A stretch of DNA of 64,000 nucleotides from Massilia sp. 9096 (GCF_000745265.1 NZ_JQNN01000001.1:5146001-5210000), one strand, 5' to 3'. Numbered from the stretch's first letter, positions 43,274 to 52,823 are shown. Notes: a model not told the origin generated them from the sequence alone. Numbers and translations: made by a program.

Positions 43274-43947
43274 GTTTTGACGCCAATGAACTGACCGGAC
43301 GCGCGCGCACGCACGTCCGGCAGTTCTCGACGCCGCGTTTCGCCGCCCGGCCCGAGGTGGCGGATGCCTTCCTCGCGCTGCGGGCGCAAGCGCTGCTTGA
43401 CGGCATCGACCTGCTGCCGATCGCATCCTGGCGGCCGTTCGAGGCCCAACTGCGGATCTGGAACCGCAAGTTCGCCGGCGAGGCGCTGCTGCGCGACATC
43501 GATGGCCAGCCGCTGGAGCATGCCGCGCTGTCGCCGCGAGAGATCGTCTGGGCGATCCTCGGCTGGTCCGGCCTGCCGGGCGCGACCCGGCGCCATTGGG
43601 GCACCGACATCGACGTCTGGGACCGCAATGCGCTGCCGCCCGGCCAGCGCACCCAGTTGCTGCCGCACGAGGTGGCGCCGGGCGGGGTGTACGAGCGGCT
43701 GCACGCCTGGCTCGACCTGCATATCGAGGCGTACGGCTTTTTCCGGCCCTACCGCAGCTACCGCGGCGGCATGTTTCCCGAGCCGTGGCACCTGAGCTTT
43801 GCCTCTTCCGCCCGGGCGGCGCTCGGCGCGTTCGACATCGACATGCTGCGTGAGGCCATCCGGCAAGCCGACGGCATGCTCGGCCGCGACCTGGTGCTCG
43901 AGATGCTGCCCGAGATCGTGGCGCGGCACGTGCGCAACGTCGATTAA
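43249..43947 (+). CDS. M15 family D-alanyl-D-alanine carboxypeptidase-like protein
   Basis: 232 residues of the VanY/M15B metallopeptidase type, which cleaves the terminal D-Ala of peptidoglycan stems. Zinc ligands are in RRHWGTDIDVWD and EPWHLSF; WRPFEAQLRIWNRKF carries the usual substrate-side segment. No signal peptide is evident from this start, which lies inside the GH3 gene; a cytoplasmic or mis-started protein is possible. A family B repeat begins right after the stop. Confidence 0.8.
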   Translation: MERSAQAVSFDANELTGRARTHVRQFSTPRFAARPEVADAFLALRAQALLDGIDLLPIASWRPFEAQLRIWNRKFAGEALLRDIDGQPLEHAALSPREIVWAILGWSGLPGATRRHWGTDIDVWDRNALPPGQRTQLLPHEVAPGGVYERLHAWLDLHIEAYGFFRPYRSYRGGMFPEPWHLSFASSARAALGAFDIDMLREAIRQADGMLGRDLVLEMLPEIVARHVRNVD

Positions 43948-44045
43948 GCGCCTGACAAACGCCCCCAGGCTGCGTTGCATCGTCTCGACGTACTAGCTGT
44001 ACTTTCTTCGACGATGTGCGTTGCACTCAGGGTTTTGTCGGGCGC
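43948..44045. repeat. Dispersed palindromic repeat, family B copy 1
   Basis: A ~98-bp palindrome filling the gap between two convergent genes: it begins at the base after one stop and ends nine bases before the other. Outer stem GCGCCTGACAAA pairs with TTTGTCGGGCGC (one G-T pair). Inner parts include GCATCGTCTCGACGTAC and GTAC-CTTCGACGATG. Copy 2 is at 46870-46965. It may act as a two-way transcript end. Confidence 0.75.
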
Positions 44046-44054
44046 TGTAAGCCA

Positions 44055-44816
44055 TTACATCGGCGGCTGGCCGTTCGAAGCGCGCAAACCGGCGTCGACC
44101 GGCAGGTTGACGCCGCTGATCAGGCGCGCATCGTCGCTGGCCAAGAAGGCCATTGCCGCGGCGATCCCTTCCGGATCTTCGGGCGCGCCGAGCGGCATGC
44201 GTTCCTTGAACTTCTCGACCAGCTCGGCGTCTTTCAGCATGTCCTCGGTCATGCCGGTTTTCGTGAAGCTCGGATTGACCGCGTTCACGCGCACGCCATC
44301 CTTGCCGGCATCGAGCGCCATCGCGCGCACCATGTTGCTGACCGCCCCCTTCGAGGTGTTGTAGGCGAAGGTATTCCAGTCGCCGCCCAGGCCGGAAACG
44401 GACGAGGTCATGACGATCGAACCGCGCGTCTTGACGAGTTCGGGCATCGCCGCCTTGGCCATGTGGAAGTAGCCGGCCACGTTGACCGCCATCACGTGCT
44501 CGAAGTCTTCTTCGCTGGTTTGCATGATGTCGCCTTCGGTGGCGACGCCGGCATTGTTGATCAGGATATGCAGGGCGCCGAAGCGTTCGACGGCGGCCTT
44601 GACGGCGGCGGCGGCGGTTTCCTTCTTGGAAGTGTCGCCGACCTGCACCAGCACGCGGTCCTGTGGCAGTTTGGCGGCGGCTTCCTTCAGGCCGGCTTCC
44701 TCGATATCGAGCATCACGACGCGCGCGCCCTCGTCGAGGAAGCGGTGCGCGGCCGCCAGGCCGATACCGGACGCGGCGCCGGTGACGATCACGGTTTTGT
44801 CATTGAAACGGTTCAT
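44055..44816 (-). CDS. Short-chain dehydrogenase/reductase
   Basis: 253-residue classical SDR. Cofactor motif TGAASGIGLAAA, NNAG in INNAGVA, catalytic Ser in MTSSVSG and YNTSK near residue 150; the end GVNLPVDAGL is the usual family C-terminus. An Asp at the end of beta-2 (VVMLDIEEA) suggests NAD preference. The substrate is unknown. It stands alone between a repeat and a secreted low-complexity protein gene. Confidence 0.88.
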   Translation of the reverse strand: MNRFNDKTVIVTGAASGIGLAAAHRFLDEGARVVMLDIEEAGLKEAAAKLPQDRVLVQVGDTSKKETAAAAVKAAVERFGALHILINNAGVATEGDIMQTSEEDFEHVMAVNVAGYFHMAKAAMPELVKTRGSIVMTSSVSGLGGDWNTFAYNTSKGAVSNMVRAMALDAGKDGVRVNAVNPSFTKTGMTEDMLKDAELVEKFKERMPLGAPEDPEGIAAAMAFLASDDARLISGVNLPVDAGLRASNGQPPM

Positions 44817-44960
44817 GGTTATTCCTTCGCTGTGGCCGCATTTCGCGTCCTGTAACGGACCGCCAAATGGGCTGGATGGGCTGAATGGGTTGAGCAGATT
44901 ATGAACAAAACGATATCACAGCGACTCGATCCCCGATTTTCAATGCGGCCAGGCAAAAGA

Positions 44961-44981
44961 AAGCCCGCATCGCGCGGGCTT
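44961..44981 (-). terminator. Terminator after the low-complexity protein gene
   Basis: AAGCCCGC and GCGGGCTT arms around a short ATCGC loop region, with TTTCTTTTG on the minus strand after the hairpin. Confidence 0.65.
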
Positions 44982-45003
44982 GGATCGGATCAGAACGGCA
45001 GGC

Positions 45004-45522
45004 TTATTGGGTGACCGGCGTCGTCGCAGGCGGCAGGGTAGTCGGTGCCGGCGAAGCATCCGGCGCCGGCGACGGCGTGCCGGCCGGAGCAGCGCTTGCG
45101 GCTGCCGGGACAGGATTGGCGGCCGGCGCTGCGCTGTCGGCCGGGGCCGGGTTCGGCGCCGGGGCAGGCGCCGCGGCCGCGTCCGCAGTCGCGGAGGCAG
45201 CCGGCGTCGGCGGCGTGGTGGTGGCGCTGTCCTGGCTGTCCTTGTCGGCGTCAGCCTTGGCCACGTGCTTGGTTTTGGTCTTGGTGTGCTTGACGCTGGT
45301 CTTCACGTCCTTGGCATGCGTCTTGGCCGGCGCGGCTTCGTCATGTGCGGTTTTCGTGTCCGCCGGGGTGGCCTGTGCCGCGACAGGTGCCGGCTTGGTC
45401 TCGGTTTTGCTCGCCTTCACGTCGGCATTCTTGACCAGCATGGCTTGCTTGGGTGCAGGCGTCTGGGCGAAGGCTGCGCTAACGAACAGGCCGGCGATCA
45501 CGGTGGCGATGGTTTTTTTCAT
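45004..45522 (-). CDS. Secreted Ala/Pro/Lys-rich low-complexity protein
   Basis: 172 residues with a signal peptide (MKKTIATVIAGLFVSAAFAQ). The mature part has a Lys/Thr-rich middle (KTHAKDVKTSVKHTKTKTKH) and a C-terminal half almost only of Ala, Pro, Thr and Ser. No fold or enzyme motif is visible. It resembles spacer or surface proteins that cross the periplasm or bind polymers, but function is unknown. Its own terminator follows. Confidence 0.7.
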   Translation of the reverse strand: MKKTIATVIAGLFVSAAFAQTPAPKQAMLVKNADVKASKTETKPAPVAAQATPADTKTAHDEAAPAKTHAKDVKTSVKHTKTKTKHVAKADADKDSQDSATTTPPTPAASATADAAAAPAPAPNPAPADSAAPAANPVPAAASAAPAGTPSPAPDASPAPTTLPPATTPVTQ

Positions 45523-45660
45523 GATGAAGGGTCCTTGGCTGGTTATTGGTCAATGTGCACTTATTACGTGTCACTTGTACCGGAAACGCTGAGCCTTCAC
45601 CGTGTGTTGACAAACTTTACAAACGCTTACGCCGATGACATATACTTACATCCCTGCCAA

Positions 45661-46767
45661 CTACGCCGCCGGATACAAGGCGCCCAGCACCCGCAATCCT
45701 GCGGCGCCGGTCACCGCCGGCAGATTGCCCGGCTGCCGTCGCATGAAGCGATAACCCAGCCAGGCAAAAGCGAGCGCTTCGACGCGGTTCGGCGCCACGC
45801 CCAGTTCTTGCGTCGATGCGACGGCGATCTTGCCGCCCAGCGCCTCGCGCAGATCGCGCAGCAGCACGCCGTTGTAGGCGCCGCCCCCGCACACGTAGAC
45901 GGCCTGGGCCGGCTGGCCGGGCGTCGCGTCCGCGATCGCGCGCGCGATCGAGACGGCGGTCAAGCGCGTCAGCGTCGCTTGTACGTCGGCCGACGCCAGG
46001 CCGGGATGGTGCGCCAGCTTGGCATCGAGCCATTGTTCGTGGAACAGGTCTCGGCCGGTGCTCTTGGGTGGCGGCTGGTCGAAGTAGGGCTCGTCCAGCA
46101 GTGCTGCCAGCAGGGCGTCGTCGACCTGGCCGCTCGCGGCCCACGCGCCATCGGCATCGTAGGCCTTGCCTTGGTGACGTGCGATCCAGAGGTCCATCAA
46201 GACATTGCCCGGGCCAGTGTCGAAACCGCTGACCCGGCCGTCGCCGTGCAGCACACTGATGTTGCCGATGCCGCCGATGTTGACCACCACGCGTACCTGG
46301 TTCGGCTTGCCGAAGCGGGCCTGGTGAAACGCCGGCACCAGCGGCGCGCCCTGGCCGCCGGCGGCGACGTCGCGCGAACGGAAATCGGCGATCACGTCGA
46401 TGCCGGTCAGTTCGGCCAGCAAGGCCGGGTTGTTGGTCTGGCGCGTAAAACCGATTTCCGGCCGGTGCCGGATGGTCTGGCCATGCACGGCGACGGCACG
46501 GACCGGTCCCGGCGCGGCCTGCACCAGTTCCTGCACGCACTGCGCATAGCAACGCGCCAGCGCGTTCGCGGCCAGCGCCTCGCGCTCGAGTTCGTTGGGG
46601 CTGGCGGCTTGCAGCGCCATCAGTTCGGCGCGCAGGTCGGCGGGGAAGGGCGTGAACGCGGCCTGCAGGGTGCGGATGCCGCGCCCGGAGAAATCGGCCA
46701 GCACGCCGTCGACGCCGTCCAGGCTGGTGCCGGACATCAAACCGATGTAGAGGGTGGAAGCGGGCAT
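45661..46767 (-). CDS. anmK: Anhydro-N-acetylmuramic acid kinase
   Basis: Phosphorylates and opens 1,6-anhydro-MurNAc released by wall recycling. The N-terminal phosphate-binding motif [35 protein letters not shown] and VCGGGAYNG are all family signatures. Length is 368 residues. It lies downstream of the M23 peptidase gene on the same strand, separated by a family B repeat, so wall turnover genes are grouped. Confidence 0.94.
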   Translation of the reverse strand: MPASTLYIGLMSGTSLDGVDGVLADFSGRGIRTLQAAFTPFPADLRAELMALQAASPNELEREALAANALARCYAQCVQELVQAAPGPVRAVAVHGQTIRHRPEIGFTRQTNNPALLAELTGIDVIADFRSRDVAAGGQGAPLVPAFHQARFGKPNQVRVVVNIGGIGNISVLHGDGRVSGFDTGPGNVLMDLWIARHQGKAYDADGAWAASGQVDDALLAALLDEPYFDQPPPKSTGRDLFHEQWLDAKLAHHPGLASADVQATLTRLTAVSIARAIADATPGQPAQAVYVCGGGAYNGVLLRDLREALGGKIAVASTQELGVAPNRVEALAFAWLGYRFMRRQPGNLPAVTGAAGLRVLGALYPAA

Positions 46768-46869
46768 GGTGTGATTGGATCGGTAGGAAAGAAAACGCCC
46801 TGCACGGCATGTTGGTCATGCGGCGCAGGGCGTCGGATGCGGCCTCTTTCAGGCGCGTGGCAATTGGAC

Positions 46870-46965
46870 CGTCTGACAAGAGCCCCCATGGCTGCGTCGC
46901 ATCGTCTCGCCGTACTAACGTACTGTCTTCGCCGATGCGCCTTGCCCTGAGGGCTTTGTTAGACG
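46870..46965. repeat. Dispersed palindromic repeat, family B copy 2
   Basis: About 96 bp between anmK and the M23 gene. It shares GCATCGTCTCG, CGTAC and the AGGGCTTTGT/CAGGGTTTTGT arm with copy 1. The outer stem pairs CGTCT (46870-46874) with AGACG (46961-46965), unlike GCGCC/GGCGC in copy 1. It ends 10 bases before the M23 stop and may terminate or process that transcript. Confidence 0.75.
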
Positions 46966-46975
46966 CTCTTAATAA

Positions 46976-48331
46976 TTAGCGTGCTGCCATCGCGTTGCCA
47001 GCCGGCGTCAGCAGCGAAAAACGGTGCGACATTTCGGCGGCGGCCATCTTAAAACGGTTCAATTCGCCGGCATTGAGCGGCTGTTGCTGCAGGTTCTTCA
47101 GCGCCATCGGGTCGGTGGCCTGACCGCCGATGCGGAATTCGTAGTGCAGGTGCGGGCCGGTAGCCCAGCCGGTGGCGCCGACATAACCGATCACGTCGCC
47201 CTGGCTGATCTTCTGGCCCTTGTGCAGGCTGGCGAAACGGCTCATGTGGCCGTAGGCGGTGCTGTAGTTCGACCAGTGTTTCAGCACGACCAGGTTGCCG
47301 TAGCCGTTCTGGACGCCGACGAAGTCGACCACGCCGTCGCCGGCCGCCTTGATCGGGGTGCCCATCGGCGCGGCGAAATCGACGCCCTTGTGCTGTTTCC
47401 AGCCGCCGAACACCGGGTGCACGCGCATCGAGAAGCCCGACGAGATGCGGTTGAAGGTGACCGGCGACTTCAGGAAGGCTTTTTTCAGCGACTTGCCGTC
47501 CAGGCTGTAGTAGCCGCCCTGGTGGCTGACCGGGTCTTCGTACCAGACCGACTGGTAGGCGACGCCGCGGTTGATGAATTCGCCCGCCAGCACGCGGCCG
47601 GTGCGCACCATCTCGCCGTCCTGCCAGAAGGTTTCGTAGACGACGTTGAAGCGGTCACCATGCTTGACCGAGCGGAAGTCGACGTTGGTCGAGAACATCT
47701 CGATGATCTGGCTGACGACCGTGTCCGGAATCTGGCTGCCATCGCTGCTGGCGCTGTCGGTGGCGGCGTACAGCGAGGAATTGATTTCGCGCGAACGCAT
47801 TTCGACGCGGCGCTCGAGCTGGGCCGGGGCTGCATCGACGGCGAACTTGTCGCCCTTGCGGGTCACGGTGATGGTCTTGAGGTTGTCCTTGTCGCCGACG
47901 GTGGCGCGCAGCGTCAGCAGCAGGCCGTTTTCGTCGGTCTCGGCTTGCACGCGCTTGCCGGTCTTCAGGGACAGGATCGAACGGGCCATCTTGTCGCCGC
48001 GCACGAAGGCCTGCGCTTGCTGGTCGTCGATGCCGAGGCGGGTGAACATGGAACCCAGGGAATCACCAGGGCGGATGCGCTCTTCGTGCAGGAATTGCTG
48101 GTCGTTCTGCTGGAGGGCGGCGATCTGGTCCGCCAGGTTCGGCAGCTGCAGGTCTTGCGACACGGACTTGGTCGGCATGTCGGCGGGATCCTGCGCGATC
48201 GGGGCGACTGCAGTGGCGCCGAAGGCACACAATGCGAGGGCTGCGGCGCCGCCGGCAACGATGCGGGTCTTGGTACTCGTTTCGGCCAATCCGAACCAGC
48301 GCTTGCCGGCGATTTTCTGTAATGGGTTCAT
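46976..48331 (-). CDS. M23 family murein endopeptidase, membrane-anchored
   Basis: 451 residues. An N-terminal membrane anchor (IVAGGAAALALCAFGATAVA) is followed by an OapA/Csd3-like N-terminal region with GDSLGSMFTRLGID, then the M23 domain (~300-410). Zinc and catalytic residues are in HKGVDFAAPMGTP (~313) and HLHYEF (~393). It should cut cross-links in peptidoglycan, like MepM. It is divergent from tyrS and upstream of anmK. Confidence 0.9.
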   Translation of the reverse strand: MNPLQKIAGKRWFGLAETSTKTRIVAGGAAALALCAFGATAVAPIAQDPADMPTKSVSQDLQLPNLADQIAALQQNDQQFLHEERIRPGDSLGSMFTRLGIDDQQAQAFVRGDKMARSILSLKTGKRVQAETDENGLLLTLRATVGDKDNLKTITVTRKGDKFAVDAAPAQLERRVEMRSREINSSLYAATDSASSDGSQIPDTVVSQIIEMFSTNVDFRSVKHGDRFNVVYETFWQDGEMVRTGRVLAGEFINRGVAYQSVWYEDPVSHQGGYYSLDGKSLKKAFLKSPVTFNRISSGFSMRVHPVFGGWKQHKGVDFAAPMGTPIKAAGDGVVDFVGVQNGYGNLVVLKHWSNYSTAYGHMSRFASLHKGQKISQGDVIGYVGATGWATGPHLHYEFRIGGQATDPMALKNLQQQPLNAGELNRFKMAAAEMSHRFSLLTPAGNAMAAR

Positions 48332-48499
48332 GCAATCAGTTAAAATTTACCGCTTGAACGTCCACGACGAAGGTATTTTTCTTGTTCTTTACTTCTTGTT
48401 GTCGTTGAAACTTATCGCGCGGCAAGATTGATGGGATCGCGAATTATATCAAAATACTGCTTCCTACAACCGCTTTAGGCGTATTCCTACAAAATTTTT

Positions 48500-49774
48500 A
48501 TGACTTCTGCTGAGCTTTCTGGTAATGCCAAAACAATAACAACAGCTTCCGGAGCGACAACTCTTCCCTTGAGCGATGCCGTCCAGGAAGCCCTGGCGAT
48601 CACCAAGCGTGGCGTCGACGAGCTCCTGATCGAGAACGAATTCGCCCAGAAGCTGGCGCGCTCCGAGCAGAGCGGCAAACCGCTGCGCATCAAGCTGGGC
48701 CTGGATCCGACCGCGCCGGACCTGCATCTGGGCCACACCGTGGTCCTGAACAAACTGCGCCAGCTGCAGGACCTGGGCCATCAGGTGATTTTCCTGATCG
48801 GCGACTTTACGTCGATGATCGGCGACCCGTCGGGCCGCAACGTCACGCGTCCGCCGCTCACCCGCGAGCAGGTCGAGGCGAATGCGATGACCTACTTCAA
48901 GCAGGCGTCGCTCGTGCTCGACGCCGCCCGCACCGAGATCCGCTACAACTCCGAGTGGTGCGATCCGCTGGGCGCGCGCGGCATGATCCAGCTGGCGTCG
49001 CGCTACACCGTGGCGCGCATGATGGAGCGCGATGACTTCACCAAACGCTACAAGAGTGGGACTCCGATCTCGGTGCACGAGTTCCTTTATCCTTTGATGC
49101 AAGGCTATGATTCCGTGGCTTTGCACTCGGATCTTGAGCTAGGTGGAACAGACCAAAAATTCAATCTGCTGGTCGGCCGCGAGTTGCAAAAAGATTATGG
49201 CCAAGAGCCGCAGTGCATCCTGACCATGCCGCTGCTCGAAGGACTGGACGGCGTCGACAAGATGTCGAAGTCGAAGAACAACTACATCGGCATCACCGAG
49301 CCGGCCAATACCATGTTCGGCAAGCTGATGAGCATCTCGGACGAGATGATGTGGAAGTACTTCACGCTGCTGTCGTTCCGTTCGATCCAGGAGCTGGCCC
49401 GGCTCAAGGCCGAGGTCGAAGGCGGCAAGAACCCGCGCGACGCCAAGGTCGCGCTGGCGCAGGAAATCGTCGCGCGCTTCCATTCGCAGGGGGCGGCCGA
49501 GGATGCGCTGGCCGACTTCGTCAACCGTTCCAAGGGCGGCATCCCGGACGACGTGCCGGAAGTGGCGGTGCAGGGCGCGCCGCTCGGCTTGCCGCAGCTG
49601 CTGCGCCAGACCGGCTTGTGCGCCTCGTCGTCGGAAGCGATGCGCATGATCGACCAGGGCGGCGTGCGCATCGACGGCGCGGTGGTGTCGGACAAGGCGC
49701 AGCAGATCCAGGCCGGCACCTTCGTGCTGCAGGTCGGCAAGCGCAAGTTCGCGCGCGTGACGCTCTCGGCATGA
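48500..49774 (+). CDS. tyrS: Tyrosyl-tRNA synthetase
   Basis: Class I synthetase that charges tRNA-Tyr. The HIGH motif is HLGH at residue 76 (PDLHLGHT), KMSKS is at 254-258, and a C-terminal S4 RNA-binding domain follows (~350-424). A ~25-residue extra N-terminus is seen. Bases ~49050-49210, coding the tyrosine-binding part, use AT-rich rare codons unlike the rest of the gene. Its stop overlaps the dtd start as ATGA. Confidence 0.96.
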   Translation: MTSAELSGNAKTITTASGATTLPLSDAVQEALAITKRGVDELLIENEFAQKLARSEQSGKPLRIKLGLDPTAPDLHLGHTVVLNKLRQLQDLGHQVIFLIGDFTSMIGDPSGRNVTRPPLTREQVEANAMTYFKQASLVLDAARTEIRYNSEWCDPLGARGMIQLASRYTVARMMERDDFTKRYKSGTPISVHEFLYPLMQGYDSVALHSDLELGGTDQKFNLLVGRELQKDYGQEPQCILTMPLLEGLDGVDKMSKSKNNYIGITEPANTMFGKLMSISDEMMWKYFTLLSFRSIQELARLKAEVEGGKNPRDAKVALAQEIVARFHSQGAAEDALADFVNRSKGGIPDDVPEVAVQGAPLGLPQLLRQTGLCASSSEAMRMIDQGGVRIDGAVVSDKAQQIQAGTFVLQVGKRKFARVTLSA

Positions 49775-50229
49775 TCGGACTGCTGCAACGGGTCGCCCAG
49801 GCCAGCGTCACGGTCGACGGCCAGGTGATCGGCGCCATCGGCCGCGGGCTGATGGTGCTGGTGTGCGCCGAAAAAGGCGACACCGAGCGCGAAGCCGAGG
49901 CCCTGCTCGCCAAATTGATGGGCTACCGCGTCTTCCCGGACGAGGCCGGCAAGATGAACCGCAGCCTGGCCGACGTCGGCGGCGGCCTGCTGCTGGTGCC
50001 GCAATTCACGCTGGCCGCCGACACCCGCTCGGGCACCCGCCCGTCGTTCTCGCCGGCCGCCGCGCCGGACGACGGCCGGCGCCTGTTCGACCATGCCGTG
50101 CGCCGGGCGCGCGAGCGCCACGGTAATGTCGAAACCGGCCAGTTCGGCGCCGACATGCAGGTGGCGCTGGTCAACGACGGCCCCGTGACATTCTGGCTGC
50201 GCATTGATCCACCCAGGGTTGTGGGCTGA
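49771..50229 (+). CDS. dtd: D-aminoacyl-tRNA deacylase
   Basis: Hydrolyses D-amino acids from mischarged tRNA, such as D-Tyr-tRNA. Motifs are [13 protein letters not shown] (the usual S/P-Q-F-T catalytic segment) and NDGPVTFWL. Length 152 residues is normal. The ATG at 49771 overlaps the tyrS stop (ATGA), a meaningful pairing with the synthetase that can mischarge D-Tyr. Confidence 0.95.
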   Translation: MIGLLQRVAQASVTVDGQVIGAIGRGLMVLVCAEKGDTEREAEALLAKLMGYRVFPDEAGKMNRSLADVGGGLLLVPQFTLAADTRSGTRPSFSPAAAPDDGRRLFDHAVRRARERHGNVETGQFGADMQVALVNDGPVTFWLRIDPPRVVG

Positions 50230-50290
50230 AACCTGAAACCCGCGCAGGCAGCGCGGGTCAATACGAAAGACCGGTCAGGCAGGAGACAAC

Positions 50291-50965
50291 ATGAAGATCT
50301 GGAGCGATTCCTTTACCGAAGGCAGCATGATCCCGCCCAAGTGCGCGTTTGCCGACGTCGATCCCGACAGCCACGTCAAGCTGTCGAGCAACCGCACGCC
50401 GCATATCGGCTGGGACGAGGTGCCGGCCGGCACCCAGTCGCTGGTGCTGCTGTGCCACGACATCGACGTGCCGACCGACGGCGCCAACGTCAACCAGGAA
50501 GGGTGCACGGTTGCGGATTCGCTGCCGCGTACCGATTTCTATCACTGGGCGCTGGTCGACATTCCGGTCTGCCTGAAATCCTTCGCCGAGGGCCTGTTCT
50601 CGGACATGGTCACGCCCGGCGGCAAGAGCGGCCCGCTGGTCCCGTTCACGATCAAGAACGGCACCGAGCACCAGCTGCGCCATGGCGTCAACGACTATAC
50701 CGGCTGGTTCGCCAACGATCCCGACATGGTCGGCGAATACTACGGCTACGACGGTCCGTGCCCGCCCTGGAACGACGAGCGCGTGCACACCTACGTGTTC
50801 ACGCTGTATGCGCTCGACATCCCGCGCCTGCCGCTCGATGGCCGCTTTACCGGCAAGGAAGTGCGCCTGGCAATCACCGGCCACATCCTCGACGAAGCCA
50901 GGATCTACGGCGTGTACTCGCTCAACCCGGACGTGCTGCCCGACCTGATCGGCCAGCCTTCCTGA
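50291..50965 (+). CDS. YbhB/YbcL family (PEBP-like) protein
   Basis: 224 residues of the bacterial phosphatidylethanolamine-binding/Raf kinase inhibitor-like family: TPHIGWDEVPAGTQSLVLLC, then FYHWALVDIP, YDGPCPPWNDERVHTYVFTL. Bacterial function is unclear. It is somewhat longer than E. coli YbhB. AGGAGA precedes the ATG, and the phosphatase gene begins eight bases after its stop. Confidence 0.88.
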   Translation: MKIWSDSFTEGSMIPPKCAFADVDPDSHVKLSSNRTPHIGWDEVPAGTQSLVLLCHDIDVPTDGANVNQEGCTVADSLPRTDFYHWALVDIPVCLKSFAEGLFSDMVTPGGKSGPLVPFTIKNGTEHQLRHGVNDYTGWFANDPDMVGEYYGYDGPCPPWNDERVHTYVFTLYALDIPRLPLDGRFTGKEVRLAITGHILDEARIYGVYSLNPDVLPDLIGQPS

Positions 50966-50972
50966 GCGCCCT

Positions 50973-51620
50973 ATGACGACAAGCAACATCATCCTGATCC
51001 GCCACGGCGAAACCGCCTGGAACGCCGAACGCCGCCTGCAAGGCCATCTCGACATCCCGCTGAACCCCGAGGGCCAGCGCCAGGCCGCGCTGCTGGCCGC
51101 CGCCTTGGCCAACGAGCCGATCGACCTGGTCGTCTCCAGCGACCTGGCGCGCGCACGCCAGACCGCGCAAGCCGTCGCCGATGCGCTCGGCATGGCGGTC
51201 CAGGTCGATGCGCAGCTGCGCGAACGCTGCTATGGCGGGTTCGAGGGTTTGCTGTACAGCGAGATCGAAGCGCGTTTTCCGGCCGAGTTCGCCGCCTGGC
51301 AGGCGCGTGACGTCGATGCCGAACTGCCGCCGGGCAAGAATACCGGCGAGACCTTCCGCGCCTTTTACGCGCGCGCGACCGGCGCCATCCTGGCCTGGGG
51401 CGCGGCCAACCGGGGCAAGACGCTGGCCCTGGTGGCGCATGGCGGCGTGCTCGAGTGCGCCTATCGCATGGCCCGCGGCCTGCTGCTGGAAACGCCGCGC
51501 GACTTCAAGGTGTTCAATGCCAGCATCAACCGCTTCACCTGCCAGGATGGACGCTTGCAGCTGCAGAGCTGGGGCGAGGTGGCGCATTTGCGTCCGCTGG
51601 TGCTGGACGAGCTGCCCTGA
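50973..51620 (+). CDS. Histidine phosphatase family protein
   Basis: 215 residues of the phosphoglycerate-mutase-like superfamily. The phospho-His motif is LIRHGETAWN near the N-terminus; the second His is in LVAHGGVLE. The RYGG-like segment ERCYGGFEG suggests a GpmB/CobC-like phosphatase rather than a glycolytic mutase. Substrate unknown. Located between YbhB and dusB, as in many Burkholderiales. The stop lies within a threefold 10-bp repeat. Confidence 0.88.
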   Translation: MTTSNIILIRHGETAWNAERRLQGHLDIPLNPEGQRQAALLAAALANEPIDLVVSSDLARARQTAQAVADALGMAVQVDAQLRERCYGGFEGLLYSEIEARFPAEFAAWQARDVDAELPPGKNTGETFRAFYARATGAILAWGAANRGKTLALVAHGGVLECAYRMARGLLLETPRDFKVFNASINRFTCQDGRLQLQSWGEVAHLRPLVLDELP

Positions 51621-51640
51621 GTTGCCCTGAATTGCCCTGC
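51611..51640 (+). repeat. Three tandem 10-bp units at a stop codon
   Basis: GCTGCCCTGA, GTTGCCCTGA and ATTGCCCTGC follow each other; the first contains the phosphatase stop. Likely slippage, with no evident function. Confidence 0.6.
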
Positions 51641-51797
51641 GCTGACCACGCCCGCACCCCCGCCAAGCGCACTCCGACCCGTTTGGCAACCGCTTTTCTA
51701 TCGCGTGCGCAACAGATTCACCAACATTCTGCTGATAAATTGAGCAGCGCATCGGGTAAAATAGCAGATTCCCGTACTCTCTCCGTGGTTTTCCGCC

Positions 51798-52823
51798 GTG
51801 CAAATTGGTCCTTATTTACTCCGCAATAACGTCTTCGTCGCCCCGATGGCCGGCGTGACCGACCGTCCGTTCCGCCAGTTGTGCAAGCAGCTCGGCGCCG
51901 GCTATGCGGTGTCGGAGATGGCGGCGTCGAATCCGCGCCTGTGGGCCAGCGAAAAGTCGTCGCGCCGCACCGACCACGAAGGCGAGATGGAGCCGAAGGC
52001 GGTGCAGATCGCCGGCGCCGATCCGCACGACCTGGCCGAATGCGCCAAGTTCAACGTCGAGCGCGGCGCCCAGATCATCGACATCAACATGGGCTGCCCG
52101 GTCAAGAAGGTCTGCAACAACTGGTGCGGTTCGGCCCTGCTGCAGCACGAAGACCTGGTGCAGCGCATCCTGGAAACCGTCGTGAACGCGGTCGACGTGC
52201 CGGTCACGCTCAAGTTCCGCACAGGCTGGGATCGCGAAAACAAGAATGCGCTCACCATCGCGCGCATGGCCGAGCAGGCCGGCATCGCTATGCTGACCCT
52301 GCACGGGCGCACCCGCGCGGACGGCTACAAGGGCGAGGCCGAGTACGACACCATTGCCGCGGTCAAGGCGGCGGTATCGATCCCGGTGGTCGCCAACGGC
52401 GACATCACCACGCCGCAAAAAGCCAAGTTCGTGCTCGAGCACACCGGCGCCGACGCCGTGATGATCGGCCGCGCCGCCCAGGGCCGGCCGTGGATCTGCC
52501 GCGAAGTCGACCACTACCTGCGCACCGGCGAACTGTTGCCGGCGCCGCTGGTGGAGGAGGTACGCGCCTTGATGAACGAGCACCTGCCGGCACACTACGC
52601 GTTTTATGGCGAATTCCTGGGCGTGCGCACCGCGCGCAAGCACATCGGCTGGTACGTCGAAGACTTGCCGGGCGGCGAGGAGTTCCGCCAGCGCATGAAC
52701 CGCCTCGAATCGACCGCCGAGCAGCTGGCGGCCGTGGATGAATTTTTCAAATCGCAACAGGAGCATGGGGAGCGGTTACAATACCGGCCCGCGCCGACGC
52801 AGGATGTCGCGATCGCAGCATAA
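51798..52823 (+). CDS. dusB: tRNA-dihydrouridine synthase DusB
   Basis: FMN enzyme that reduces specific tRNA uridines. It has the N-terminal VAPMAGVTDRPFR, catalytic Cys region INMGCPVKKVCNNWCGSAL, and VVANGDITTPQKA with GADAVMIGRAAQG for phosphate binding. The start is GTG at 51798, matching the family N-terminus QIGPYLLRN; 341 residues. Followed by fis, as in enterobacteria, but with a family A repeat in between. Confidence 0.94.
   Translation: MQIGPYLLRNNVFVAPMAGVTDRPFRQLCKQLGAGYAVSEMAASNPRLWASEKSSRRTDHEGEMEPKAVQIAGADPHDLAECAKFNVERGAQIIDINMGCPVKKVCNNWCGSALLQHEDLVQRILETVVNAVDVPVTLKFRTGWDRENKNALTIARMAEQAGIAMLTLHGRTRADGYKGEAEYDTIAAVKAAVSIPVVANGDITTPQKAKFVLEHTGADAVMIGRAAQGRPWICREVDHYLRTGELLPAPLVEEVRALMNEHLPAHYAFYGEFLGVRTARKHIGWYVEDLPGGEEFRQRMNRLESTAEQLAAVDEFFKSQQEHGERLQYRPAPTQDVAIAA

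Noticed and set aside
45607-45612. A perfect TTGACA box downstream of anmK
   Set aside because: No -10 box lies at 16-19 bases and no plus-strand gene follows.
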